In this document: positions 6,251 to 12,898 of the stretch, in pieces
How the letters are laid out: each line of letters opens with the position of its first letter
Numbering within the stretch: the first letter of the stretch is position 1
The notes under the pieces: model-generated
Database searches by the model: none
What the model saw: only the letters and a program-made list of their open reading frames with translations
What the model was told of the DNA's origin: nothing
Made by a program: the position numbers and the translations under genes
From: a virus
Length of the DNA: 24,796 nucleotides
Direction: 5' to 3' (one strand)
IMG/VR virus record: IMGVR_UViG_3300040758_000585
Coordinates: 1 to 24,796 of that record

Positions 6251-6777
6251 TGACGACTTCTATCCAAACACTCTGGGATGAGTTCCAGAATCTGACAGCG
6301 CATCAGAGGCGCGTAGTTTTCCATATGTACTGGGACGGATATACGGCTGTCGAAACTGCTGAAACGATGGGGATCGGACTGCGAACGGTGGAGCGCGCGC
6401 TGGCTAATGCTGAAAGTCACCTGAAAAATAATTTAGAAAAGGTGGCGGGTTTTGGTGGGTCTCAAACGTTAGTACAGGCGAGAGGGAAAAGCGGGATGGC
6501 TAAAAGCGGCAAAGGGCTAGTGCCTACACAGGCTCCGAACGAGCATAAAGCGCCGCCTAATCTTGAGCGTCCCGCTGACTCTCAATGTCCTCCGCCGGAT
6601 ATCTATGACGCTCTGCTATTTGGCGGCAAGCAATCGGAAGATATGCCAGAGCGGGACGTGTTTCTGGAATCGCTGAATCAGGTATGCGCGTCGGCTTTCC
6701 TGCAACTCATGGATAAGGGCGGATATAACGAGTCCGCCAGGCTAAATAGAGCGCGCATCTCACAGGCGGTGAGCTGA
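6250..6777 (+). CDS. Sigma-70 region 4-like HTH protein with C-terminal extension
   Basis: The ATG at 6250 overlaps the upstream TAA; the same frame also has a GTG at 6241. Residues about 5-55 are a sigma region 4: an LTAHQRRVVFHMYWDGYTA helix pair followed by the HTH ETAETMGIGLRTVERALANA, which in sigma factors contacts the -35 box. A low-complexity linker rich in Lys, Pro and Ser (about 60-125) leads to a C-terminal segment ending FLQLMDKGGYNESARLNRAR, shared with the 5490 product. The 175-aa size far exceeds a bare region 4. It probably pairs with the 5876 product on RNA polymerase. Confidence 0.75.
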   Translation: MTTSIQTLWDEFQNLTAHQRRVVFHMYWDGYTAVETAETMGIGLRTVERALANAESHLKNNLEKVAGFGGSQTLVQARGKSGMAKSGKGLVPTQAPNEHKAPPNLERPADSQCPPPDIYDALLFGGKQSEDMPERDVFLESLNQVCASAFLQLMDKGGYNESARLNRARISQAVS

Positions 6778-6980
6778 TGGCGCGCAAGACCGGTGCGATC
6801 TCCAGTGAAGGCGGGACGGTACATCCGCACTTCTACGAACGGGCAAGCGCGGTTGAGGATCGGCTGATTAAGCTGATCGACGGCGGTGAGGACTTGGCGG
6901 ATTGGTACCCGCGACCGGATCTGAGTACGGTGATTCGGATGCGGCAGGCGTCGGGGATTGGTGGTAGCTACGACGTTTAA
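6777..6980 (+). CDS. Small hypothetical protein, 67 aa
   Basis: ATG 6777 overlaps the TGA of the sigma region 4-like gene (TGATG), so it is translated as part of the same cassette. The sequence HFYERASAVEDRLIKLIDGG looks like an amphipathic helix; the rest (WYPRPDLSTVIRMRQASGIG) shows no recognised motif. It could be a regulator or anti-sigma partner by position, but nothing in the sequence shows this. It is the last gene before the hairpin-rich gap. Confidence 0.55.
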   Translation: MARKTGAISSEGGTVHPHFYERASAVEDRLIKLIDGGEDLADWYPRPDLSTVIRMRQASGIGGSYDV

Positions 6981-7424
6981 ACTCGCAACCACATGCAGGC
7001 ATCGAGCGCCTGTAACATCGAGCGAGCGGATGTTTTTGCGGGGACTCGCATATGCGCCAAGGGGCGCTAAAGGCGATGGGCGGCCTGGACTGCCAAGACT
7101 TTGAGGGTGGACAGTAACCCTCACGGCCGGGTTAGCCTCCGTTGTCCTGATGGACTATCGGCTCGTTTCTTCGGATCGCATACCGAAGTGTGCTGGCGGA
7201 AATGCTCGAATGGCGATGAGCGGTTCAGGGCGAGATAACAAGCCTAGCCAGAGGTAAGGGTCACGGATCAATTCTGCGCGGCTGGTATGCGTGGGATGGC
7301 AGTTCGAATCTGCACCGCCTGCACAATCCTGAACACAGCGAAATTCTTAAAACGCGATGACGTAGAGATTTGGGACCTGACATCGAAGCGTTAAATATCC
7401 GGATCAAGCAACCTATAGCAGGCT
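6981..7424 (+). other. Hairpin-rich stretch without a convincing gene
   Basis: No ORF longer than about 47 codons with a usable start is present, but the plus strand can form many hairpins: CAGGC/GCCTG (6996-7012), GCGCC-AAGG-GGCGC (7054-7067), CGGCC/GGCCG (7081-7085, 7125-7129) enclosing GAGGGT/ACCCTC (7103-7108, 7117-7122), CTTCGG/CCGAAG near 7171-7190, and a T-arm-like hairpin at 7299-7313. TTCAGGGCGAG at 7224-7234 is a partial match to the promoter-like element but lacks its -10. Short ORFs exist (for example 7149-7256, 35 aa) without ribosome binding sites. It could be a structured phage RNA or a decayed gene. Confidence 0.4.
7249..7322 (+). other. Degenerate tRNA-like fold
   Basis: The T arm is good: GCAG-TTCGAAT-CTGC (7299-7313) with a consensus T loop. 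Arm lengths over 7249-7322 can be fitted to a cloverleaf (D stem 7258-7261/7271-7274 with GG in its loop; anticodon stem 7276-7280/7288-7292). The acceptor stem pairs at only about four of seven positions, several pairs are G-T, the anticodon loop lacks T33 in the best-paired register, and no CCA follows. A shifted register would give anticodon GGT. I regard it as a tRNA relic or a tRNA mimic, not a working tRNA. Confidence 0.25.
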
Positions 7425-7476
7425 GTGCCGGGCCAGATGACAGGCCACAGCGTTGAATCCCAAATCGCAACAATGA

Positions 7477-7510
7477 GCGGGGAGCGTCGGAGAGATCCGA
7501 TTCTCCCCGC
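7477..7510 (+). promoter_or_regulatory. Strong two-tier RNA hairpin
   Basis: GCGGGGAG (7477-7484) pairs perfectly with CTCCCCGC (7503-7510). Inside it TCGGA (7487-7491) pairs with TCCGA (7496-7500) around a GNRA-type GAGA loop, separated by a CG/TT internal loop. No T-run follows, so it is not an ordinary terminator. It ends 13 bases before ATG 7524, where it could act as a regulatory leader, a protein-binding site or an operator dyad. Confidence 0.5.
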
Positions 7511-7523
7511 GCCGGTATTTACG

Positions 7524-7703
7524 ATGACTTTTGACGAAGCTCTCCGAAAATACGGTGTCAGCGTGAAAGAGGACGTGGCGGACGCCTGCCGGATGCTGGA
7601 ATCGCAGGGATTCCGGTACGGCAAGGATTTCGTAACGGGCAACGCCATCGAGACGGCGGGTTCGGCGATTATCGAGTTGGAGGCGGAGCGCAATGGACTT
7701 TGA
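7524..7703 (+). CDS. Small hypothetical protein, first of two tandem paralogs
   Basis: I prefer ATG 7524 (59 aa); in-frame starts at 7473 or 7425 would place the perfect hairpin inside the coding sequence and add weakly protein-like residues. No clear Shine-Dalgarno supports any of the three. The core VKEDVADACRMLESQGF, then a DF, is matched by VEPDVADACRFLQERGY, then a DF, in the following gene, so these are a tandem duplication. The predicted fold is helix-rich. No function is recognised. It overlaps the next gene by 11 bases. Confidence 0.55.
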   Translation: MTFDEALRKYGVSVKEDVADACRMLESQGFRYGKDFVTGNAIETAGSAIIELEAERNGL

Positions 7704-8001
7704 TTCCGTTTGCGCGCATCTCCGCTTGAAGGTTGAGCCGGACGTTGCGGATGCGTGTCGATTCCTCCAGGAGCGCGGTTACGTGTTCTGTGTGGACTTC
7801 GGAATCCGCAACGCACACCAAAAAGCAGGGGAAGTGATTTTCGGCTATGGCGAAGCACCCTACACCGGTATTCCGCGGGTTGATCCAGAACGGAAGGATC
7901 GGCCTGGAACGGAAGGAAGACTTCGCTGCTCTCATCGCGCGTTTGGAAGGCAAGGAGATCGACCTTCGGCTCAGCAAGCATCGGCAAGCACGGTCGCTTA
8001 G
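7693..8001 (+). CDS. Small hypothetical protein, second tandem paralog
   Basis: ATG 7693 follows GGAGGCGGAG (7679-7688). Residues 1-50 align with the preceding gene (VEPDVADACRFLQERGY). After about residue 52 the frame overlaps the NinB-like gene for 155 bases, and the translation there (arginine-, serine- and alanine-rich) looks like an out-of-frame shadow. The ancestral gene probably ended near 7850 and lost its stop by mutation or frameshift. The N-terminal part is well supported, the C-terminal part is not. Confidence 0.5.
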   Translation: MDFDSVCAHLRLKVEPDVADACRFLQERGYVFCVDFGIRNAHQKAGEVIFGYGEAPYTGIPRVDPERKDRPGTEGRLRCSHRAFGRQGDRPSAQQASASTVA

Positions 8002-8275
8002 CCAGAACGCGTATTACTGGTCGGTGGTGATTCCGTTGCTCGCCGAGCACATCGGCTACGAGACGGAAGAAATGCACGATGCGCTGAAATGGCGCTTTTT
8101 GCAAACCCACACACAAGATGAGCACGATACGGCGGCGAGTTGGGTGAAGCTGCCAACGGTCCGCAGTACGGCCGATCTGGATACGGCTGAGTTCACCGAA
8201 TACATCGAGCAGTGCCGGCGACTCGGCGCGGAGATGGGTGTGGTGATACCGGGGCCTGGCGGAATGGATCGATGA
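7847..8275 (+). CDS. NinB-like recombination protein
   Basis: The 142-aa protein has the NinB/Orf family pattern: a basic RSLSQNAYYWSVVIPLLAEH (about 48-67) followed by GYETEEMHDALKWRFL, then a C-terminal STADLDTAEFTEYIEQCRR and the ending GVVIPGP. Lambda NinB (Orf) binds single-stranded DNA and helps phage recombination by mediating access to RecA or Red proteins. Here it is placed with HNH-type nucleases upstream of the packaging genes, as in many lambdoid phages. The start ATG 7847 has GGGGAAG 11 bases upstream. Confidence 0.75.
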   Translation: MAKHPTPVFRGLIQNGRIGLERKEDFAALIARLEGKEIDLRLSKHRQARSLSQNAYYWSVVIPLLAEHIGYETEEMHDALKWRFLQTHTQDEHDTAASWVKLPTVRSTADLDTAEFTEYIEQCRRLGAEMGVVIPGPGGMDR

Positions 8276-8276
8276 C

Positions 8277-8651
8277 ATGGCGAATGAGCACGGCGCGGCG
8301 GATGCACTGATGGCGGTGTTCGGTCTCAAGCGTGTCAAGGCGCGGCGGGGAACGGCAAGGCGTGGGCGCGTTACGGACACTGCCTACCTTGGATGGATGG
8401 CGAAGCAGGCGTGTATGGTGTCGGGACGGCGCGCCACGGTTCACCACGTACGGCGGTGTGGCGAACCCAAAAACGACAGGCGGACGGTTCCACTGGCGCC
8501 GGAGTATCACATGATCGGCCACGGCTCGCGCACGTCGATTGAGGCGCTGGGCAAGGCGAAGTTCGAAGCTCGATACGGCGTCAACCTGGAGGCTGCAATT
8601 GTCCGATACAACCAACGTTACGAGGCGGAGTCTGCGGGAGTGGCTGGCTGA
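8277..8651 (+). CDS. HNH-like nuclease (Ref/DUF968-like)
   Basis: The 124-aa protein has CMVSGRRATVHHVRRCGEP (Cys46, His56-His57, Cys61), ND at 66-67, then VPLAPEYHMIGH with His78 and His82, and a C-terminal F-ARYGVNLEAA. This layout (a HH motif, 'ND---VPL---HH', 'F---YG-DLEA') resembles the beta-beta-alpha metal nucleases of the P1 Ref / DUF968 group, which act with recombination proteins. The expected first CxxC is reduced to a single Cys (CMVS). The gene is adjacent to the NinB-like gene, one base after its stop. The nuclease activity is inferred from the family only. Confidence 0.65.
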   Translation: MANEHGAADALMAVFGLKRVKARRGTARRGRVTDTAYLGWMAKQACMVSGRRATVHHVRRCGEPKNDRRTVPLAPEYHMIGHGSRTSIEALGKAKFEARYGVNLEAAIVRYNQRYEAESAGVAG

Positions 8652-8682
8652 TCAGTGGACGCGGTTCGAGGTGTGGCGCTTT

Positions 8683-8859
8683 ATGCGCGCGTCTGTCGAG
8701 GTGAACGTCCGGCAAGCGTGCGGGCATCGGACGAACATTCGGTTACTGCGCAAGGGGATCGAGTATCGGCTTGCTGCCTATGAGTCATCGACCTGTGCCG
8801 AGTGTACCTTCTATCGGTGCATGGCGGAACTGAGGGCGCGGCGTGGCGGGCGCGGTTAG
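8683..8859 (+). CDS. Small zinc-ribbon protein
   Basis: ATG 8683 has GAGGTG (8668-8673) nine bases upstream. Longer starts in this frame would lie inside the preceding HNH-like gene. The 58-aa product has ACGHR (Cys and His near residues 12-14) and CAECTFYRC (near 40-48), a pattern suiting one zinc ribbon, with basic ends. Such short zinc proteins are common just upstream of phage packaging genes; the role is unknown. Its TAG overlaps the start of the HNH gene. Confidence 0.55.
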   Translation: MRASVEVNVRQACGHRTNIRLLRKGIEYRLAAYESSTCAECTFYRCMAELRARRGGRG

Positions 8860-9196
8860 GCGTCGATGTCCGGTGTGTGCGGAGTTCCAGCCTTGCCCGG
8901 TGCATCGTCCTGGAAGGCGGAGCGCGCGGGCGTCGGAGTGGCACGGACTGTACGACGGCCGGTGGCGGAGGTATCGCTTGCAGTTCCTGAGGGAGCATCC
9001 ACTGTGCGTCGATCCTTACGGGGACCATGGCAGACGGATCGTGGCTTCGGAGTGCGTGGATCACATCAAGGCGCATCGCGGGGATTACGGGCTGTTCTGG
9101 GATCAGTCGAATCACCAGGCGCTGTGTTTGGCGTGCAATTCGAAGAAGGCGGCACTCGAAGAAGGGGCCTTCGGGAACGCTCCATCGAACAGGTAG
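8843..9196 (+). CDS. HNH endonuclease next to the terminase
   Basis: The 117-aa protein has the HNH core: VDHIKAHRGD with His74, SNHQALC with Asn90, and the CPVC/CLAC zinc cysteines. The last position of the motif is Asn99 (CNSKK) instead of the usual His of 'CHSxKT', giving an H-N-N variant. HNH proteins located beside the terminase genes in HK97-like phages (HK97 gp74 and relatives) stimulate terminase cleavage at cos. The position just before the candidate cos region and TerS fits. The start is GTG 8843, overlapping the previous gene. Confidence 0.85.
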   Translation: MAGAVRRRCPVCAEFQPCPVHRPGRRSARASEWHGLYDGRWRRYRLQFLREHPLCVDPYGDHGRRIVASECVDHIKAHRGDYGLFWDQSNHQALCLACNSKKAALEEGAFGNAPSNR

Positions 9197-9379
9197 CGAA
9201 CAGGTTTTACAGGTTGCGGGCAAGGGGCGCTATCGATTGATTCTTAACGGTTAAGGCCGTCCGCCGGTAGGGTGGTTCGGATCTCTAAGCGAAGGGCCGC
9301 TACGACCTTGCCCACGTGTCTTTCACGCGCGGACAGGTTTTTGAACAAGTCACAGGTTTTCTGGAAGGCTGACTCTGAC
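9188..9379. other. Candidate cos / packaging region with ACAGGT repeats
   Basis: Between the HNH gene and TerS there are 183 non-coding bases. ACAGGT occurs at 9189, 9200, 9209, 9333 and 9352, three copies at the left edge and two at the right, three of them extended to ACAGGTTTT. Between them are the odd palindrome CTTAAC-G-GTTAAG (9243-9255) and a long-range inverted repeat GGGCAAGG/CCTTGCCC (9218-9225, 9306-9313). Repeats flanking a dyad next to HNH-TerS are what a terminase binding and nicking site looks like. No experimental end is known from this sequence. Confidence 0.45.
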
Positions 9380-9850
9380 ATGGGAATGAGAGGTCCACAG
9401 CGGAATCCGAATTCGGTGCGTGGGCGACGGGAAATCGCTAAGAAACAGAAACTTGCGGTGATTGGGAAAGTTGGAAAAGGCAAGATTTCGCCGGCTGTAG
9501 AGCAGATCGGGCAACTACCCACCTGTCCCAAGTGGCTATCAAAACCTGTCGCGGAGAAATGGACAAGTTTAGTGACGGATATGGCGGCGGCCGGAGTTCC
9601 TCTCCAGCAGCTTGACTCGCGGTCGATTGCGGTTGCGGCCGGATATGAGGCAGATCTGGATGCGCTGGAATCGTACGAAACCGAAGATGCGGATATTCGC
9701 CTCCAGTCGATCCGGCTGAAGAACGCGACTCGAAAGGAACTGCTGGCGGCGCTGATCGCAATCGGCGGGACTCCGGTAGCCAGGTTGCGCGCTCGAATCG
9801 CTCCAGAGGAAAAGAAAAAACCTAATGACGATCCGTGGGGGAGCTTGTGA
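9380..9850 (+). CDS. terS: Terminase small subunit (P27-like)
   Basis: The 156-aa protein starts MGMRGPQRNPNSVRGRRE, the 'G-RGP-P-p' N-terminus typical of P27-family small terminases, then has a helical middle (PKWLSKPVAEKWTSLVTDMA) and a C-terminal helix before a PNDDPWG tail. ATG 9380 is preferred over an in-frame start at 9272 because it gives the family N-terminus; GGAAGG lies 11 bases upstream. TerS recognises the packaging site and recruits TerL, which begins 26 bases before this gene ends. Confidence 0.88.
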   Translation: MGMRGPQRNPNSVRGRREIAKKQKLAVIGKVGKGKISPAVEQIGQLPTCPKWLSKPVAEKWTSLVTDMAAAGVPLQQLDSRSIAVAAGYEADLDALESYETEDADIRLQSIRLKNATRKELLAALIAIGGTPVARLRARIAPEEKKKPNDDPWGSL

Positions 9851-11564
9851 GCGCGATTACGTCGCTATCGCAAACCAGTACATCGCGGATGTCCTGTCGG
9901 GAGCGGTTCCGGCGTGCGAGTGGATTCGGCTTGCCTGCCAACGGCAGGTAGACGATCTTGCGCGGTGGAATGTCGCGGTCAAGAATCCGCCGTTCCACTT
10001 CGATCCGGATAAAGCGGCTCGGGTCTGCAAGTTCATCGAACTGTTGCCGCACATCAAGGGCAAGTGGAAAACGGCGGCTCTGCTTTTGGAGCCGTGGCAG
10101 GTTTTCATCCTTACGACGGTTTTCGGTTGGGTTGACGCCGATGGGAACCGCCGATTTTACGACGTTTATATCGAGGTTCCCCGCAAGAATGCCAAGAGCA
10201 CTCTGACATCCGGCGTTGCTCTGTACTGCATGTGCGAAGGTGAGCCGGGGGCGGAGATCTACTCCGCGGCCACGAAGAAAGATCAGGCGCGGATCGTATT
10301 CGACGTGGCGCGCCGGATGGTGATGAAGTGTCCGGGCCTGAAGCGGCGGTTCGGAGTCGAGACTGAGAAACACCGGATCTTCATTGAGGACGGCGCCACT
10401 GAGTTCCGCGCTCTGTCATCGGATGAAGACGGGCTTGACGGCCTGAATATCCACTTCGTAGCGGTCGATGAGTTGCACGCGCACAAGTCGCGGGCCGTGC
10501 ATGATGTTTTGGACTCGGCGACTGGATCGCGGCGACAGCCGTTGAAGTGGCGCATCACGACGGCGGGCAGTAACAAGCAGGGCGTGTGCTTCGAGCAACG
10601 CGAGTACGTTTGCAAGATCCTCAAGAAACAACATGAGGATGACCGGTACTTCGGCGTCATCTACACCATCGACCTTCCGACGAAGGATGCGGACGGGAAC
10701 GTGGTGGCCGGAGATGACTGGAAGAGCGAAGCGGCCTGGCGGAAAGCGAATCCGAACTACGGCGTATCGGTGCTGGCGGCGGATATCGCGGCACTGGCGC
10801 GGAAGGCTGTACAGTCGGCTCGGTCTCAGAACAACTTCCTCACGAAGCGGCTCGATGTTTGGGTGTCGGCGGCTTCGGCGTTCTACAACATCGACGCGTG
10901 GATAGGGAAGTGCTACCGGGATGTCACGCTGGCGGAGTTCGAGGGGTGTGAGTGCTGGATTGCGTTCGACCTTTCGAGCAAGGTAGACATCGCGGCGAAG
11001 GCCATCGTGTTCCGGCGGATGGAAGGTGGGCAGGCACACTATTACGTGTTTGCTTCGCACTACCTGCCTGATGCGGTGCTGGAGTCGGAAGAGAATATCA
11101 ACCTCCAGCACTACACGGAGTGGAATGAAGCGGGGCTGTTGACGCTCACTCCGGGGCCGGCGATTGACTACGCCACTATCGAGGATCACCTGAAGGAAGA
11201 TCTCAGGCGGTTCGATGTCCAGGCGGTGGCTTACGATCCCTGGAACGCAGAGCAGTTCCGGCAACGGATGGAAGCTGAGGGCGCTCCGATGGAGGAGTGC
11301 CGGATGGGCGTGCAGAACCTCAGCGAGCCGATGAAAACATCGGAGGCGCTGATACTCGCGGGCCGGTTGCATCATTCCGGAGATCCGTGTTTGACCTGGC
11401 AAGTCGGGAACGTGGTTGGTGTCGAGGACGCCAAGAAAAACATTTACCCGCGGAAAGAAAAACCGGAGAACAAGATCGATGCCGCGGTGGCGATGATCAT
11501 GGCTCTCCGTGTGGCGCTGTTCGCTGAAGGGAAAACTCATGACTTTGGAGTGCTCAACCTGTGA
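9825..11564 (+). CDS. terL: Terminase large subunit (HK97-type)
   Basis: The 579-aa protein has a Walker A-like VPRKNAKST (118-126), Walker B VAVDE (212-216) and a C-terminal RNase H-like nuclease domain with candidate metal-binding Asp382 (AFDLSS), Asp471 (AYDPW) and Asp552 (KIDAAVA). The first domain powers DNA translocation into the prohead and the second cuts the concatemer. Size and motif spacing are normal for HK97-type large terminases. The ATG overlaps TerS by 26 bases; the stop overlaps the portal start (GTGA). Confidence 0.95.
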   Translation: MTIRGGACERDYVAIANQYIADVLSGAVPACEWIRLACQRQVDDLARWNVAVKNPPFHFDPDKAARVCKFIELLPHIKGKWKTAALLLEPWQVFILTTVFGWVDADGNRRFYDVYIEVPRKNAKSTLTSGVALYCMCEGEPGAEIYSAATKKDQARIVFDVARRMVMKCPGLKRRFGVETEKHRIFIEDGATEFRALSSDEDGLDGLNIHFVAVDELHAHKSRAVHDVLDSATGSRRQPLKWRITTAGSNKQGVCFEQREYVCKILKKQHEDDRYFGVIYTIDLPTKDADGNVVAGDDWKSEAAWRKANPNYGVSVLAADIAALARKAVQSARSQNNFLTKRLDVWVSAASAFYNIDAWIGKCYRDVTLAEFEGCECWIAFDLSSKVDIAAKAIVFRRMEGGQAHYYVFASHYLPDAVLESEENINLQHYTEWNEAGLLTLTPGPAIDYATIEDHLKEDLRRFDVQAVAYDPWNAEQFRQRMEAEGAPMEECRMGVQNLSEPMKTSEALILAGRLHHSGDPCLTWQVGNVVGVEDAKKNIYPRKEKPENKIDAAVAMIMALRVALFAEGKTHDFGVLNL

Positions 11565-12898
11565 TTGAAACTCTCGGATCGCTTATGCAACGGGCGGGGC
11601 ACTCGCTACCTGGAGTGGCTCAACGCGACATCTCCACTCTTGGATCGTTGGCGGATGGACGGATCGGCTCTCCGGTCTGGCACTTACTGAATCAGGGCGC
11701 CGGGACGTATAGCGGCCGGGTGGTAAGTCCGGCGACGGCGATGCAGTACATTCCGGTGTACGGATGCGTCGCGAAGATCGCTAAGAGCGTGGCGTCGTGT
11801 CCGCTGGTGACCTACCGGAACACCGGGGTTAACTCGGACACGAAAGAGCCGGCGACAAGCGATTACCGGTTCCGGCTGCTCAAGGAACAGCCGAATCCGG
11901 AGATGACCTCGTTTCAGTGGAGAGAGGTTATGGTTGCGCACCTCTTACTGTGGGGCAATCACTACTCTTTCACGAAGCGGGACGGTGCGGGCCGGGTGGT
12001 TGAGGTATGGCCGCTGGAGCCGTCGTATGTGCAGGTGCTAAGGACACGGCTTGGCGGTGACCTGGTGTACAGGTACTTCCCGCACAATCCGTACGCGGTG
12101 CCAGTGCAGCCGGGGATCTACTCGGCGGCGATGGGCGAGATCCTGCACATTCCGTATCTCGGGTTTGACGGCGTGATGGGCTACTCTCCGATCACGCTGG
12201 CGCGGCAGGCTCTGGGGCTTGGGTTGGACGCCGAAGAGTATCTGGGCAGGTTCTACGGACAGGGCGGAAAGCCTCCGTACTGGATCGAGTATGACGGTCA
12301 GATCAAAGACCGCGAGCAGTTCATGGAGAAGTTCCGCGAAACCACTGGCGCGATGATGAACGCCGGTAAGCCGTTCTTCGGATACGGCGGATTAAAGCTC
12401 CATGAGTTCAAGATGTCTCCACAGGATGCTCAGTACGTGGAGGGATCGAACTTATCAGTAGCTCAGGCGTGCAGGCTGTTCGATATGCCGCTGAGCATGA
12501 TGGGCGATCCAGGCGGAAAGGCTTCGACGTACGCAAGCTCCGAACAGGAGGACATCAAGTACGCCAAACACACGGTTGCTCCGGTTTGCGAGCGCATTGA
12601 AAAGAAGATCGATCTGACAATTCTGGGGTCGATGGACGCGCTGACTTGCAGGCACGACATGCGGGCGCTGTATCGCGGCGACATGTTGACGGTCGCAAAG
12701 ACGCACGCCGTGGAGATCGCGTCCGGAGAGATCTCGCCGAATGAAGGCCGGGCTGAATCGAACCGGAATCCGGGGCCGGTGGAGCTTGACGAACATTTCA
12801 TGCAGGGCGCGATGGCGACGGTAAAGCACATCGTGAAGAACGGATTCGGCGGTGGCAAAGGCACTCCGCCAGGTGACGGAGAAAAGGAGCAGGGATGA
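11561..12898 (+). CDS. Portal protein (HK97-type)
   Basis: The 445-aa protein matches the HK97-like portal family: 'VYGCVAKIAKSVASCPL' near the N-terminus, a central NPEMTSFQWREVMVAHLLLWGN, then IPYLGFDGVMGYSPI and the C-terminal CRLFDMPLSMMG. It forms the dodecameric ring at one capsid vertex through which TerL pumps DNA. Its place between TerL and the prohead protease is canonical. The C-terminus is Gly-rich (GGGKGTPPGDG). The GTG start and ATGA end couple it to both neighbours. Confidence 0.93.
   Translation: MIETLGSLMQRAGHSLPGVAQRDISTLGSLADGRIGSPVWHLLNQGAGTYSGRVVSPATAMQYIPVYGCVAKIAKSVASCPLVTYRNTGVNSDTKEPATSDYRFRLLKEQPNPEMTSFQWREVMVAHLLLWGNHYSFTKRDGAGRVVEVWPLEPSYVQVLRTRLGGDLVYRYFPHNPYAVPVQPGIYSAAMGEILHIPYLGFDGVMGYSPITLARQALGLGLDAEEYLGRFYGQGGKPPYWIEYDGQIKDREQFMEKFRETTGAMMNAGKPFFGYGGLKLHEFKMSPQDAQYVEGSNLSVAQACRLFDMPLSMMGDPGGKASTYASSEQEDIKYAKHTVAPVCERIEKKIDLTILGSMDALTCRHDMRALYRGDMLTVAKTHAVEIASGEISPNEGRAESNRNPGPVELDEHFMQGAMATVKHIVKNGFGGGKGTPPGDGEKEQG

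Noticed and set aside
7149-7256. 35-aa ORF in the hairpin-rich gap
   Set aside because: It has no ribosome binding site or recognisable motif, and competing short frames overlap it, so it is only mentioned in the description of the gap.
7249-7322. A functional tRNA gene (anticodon GGT)
   Set aside because: Only about four of seven acceptor pairs form, and the anticodon loop lacks T33 in the best-paired register. Kept only as a tRNA-like relic.
9274-9300. A promoter-like element copy before TerS (GGATCTCTAAG...)
   Set aside because: Only GGATCT and scattered bases match, with no TATACT-like box at the right distance.
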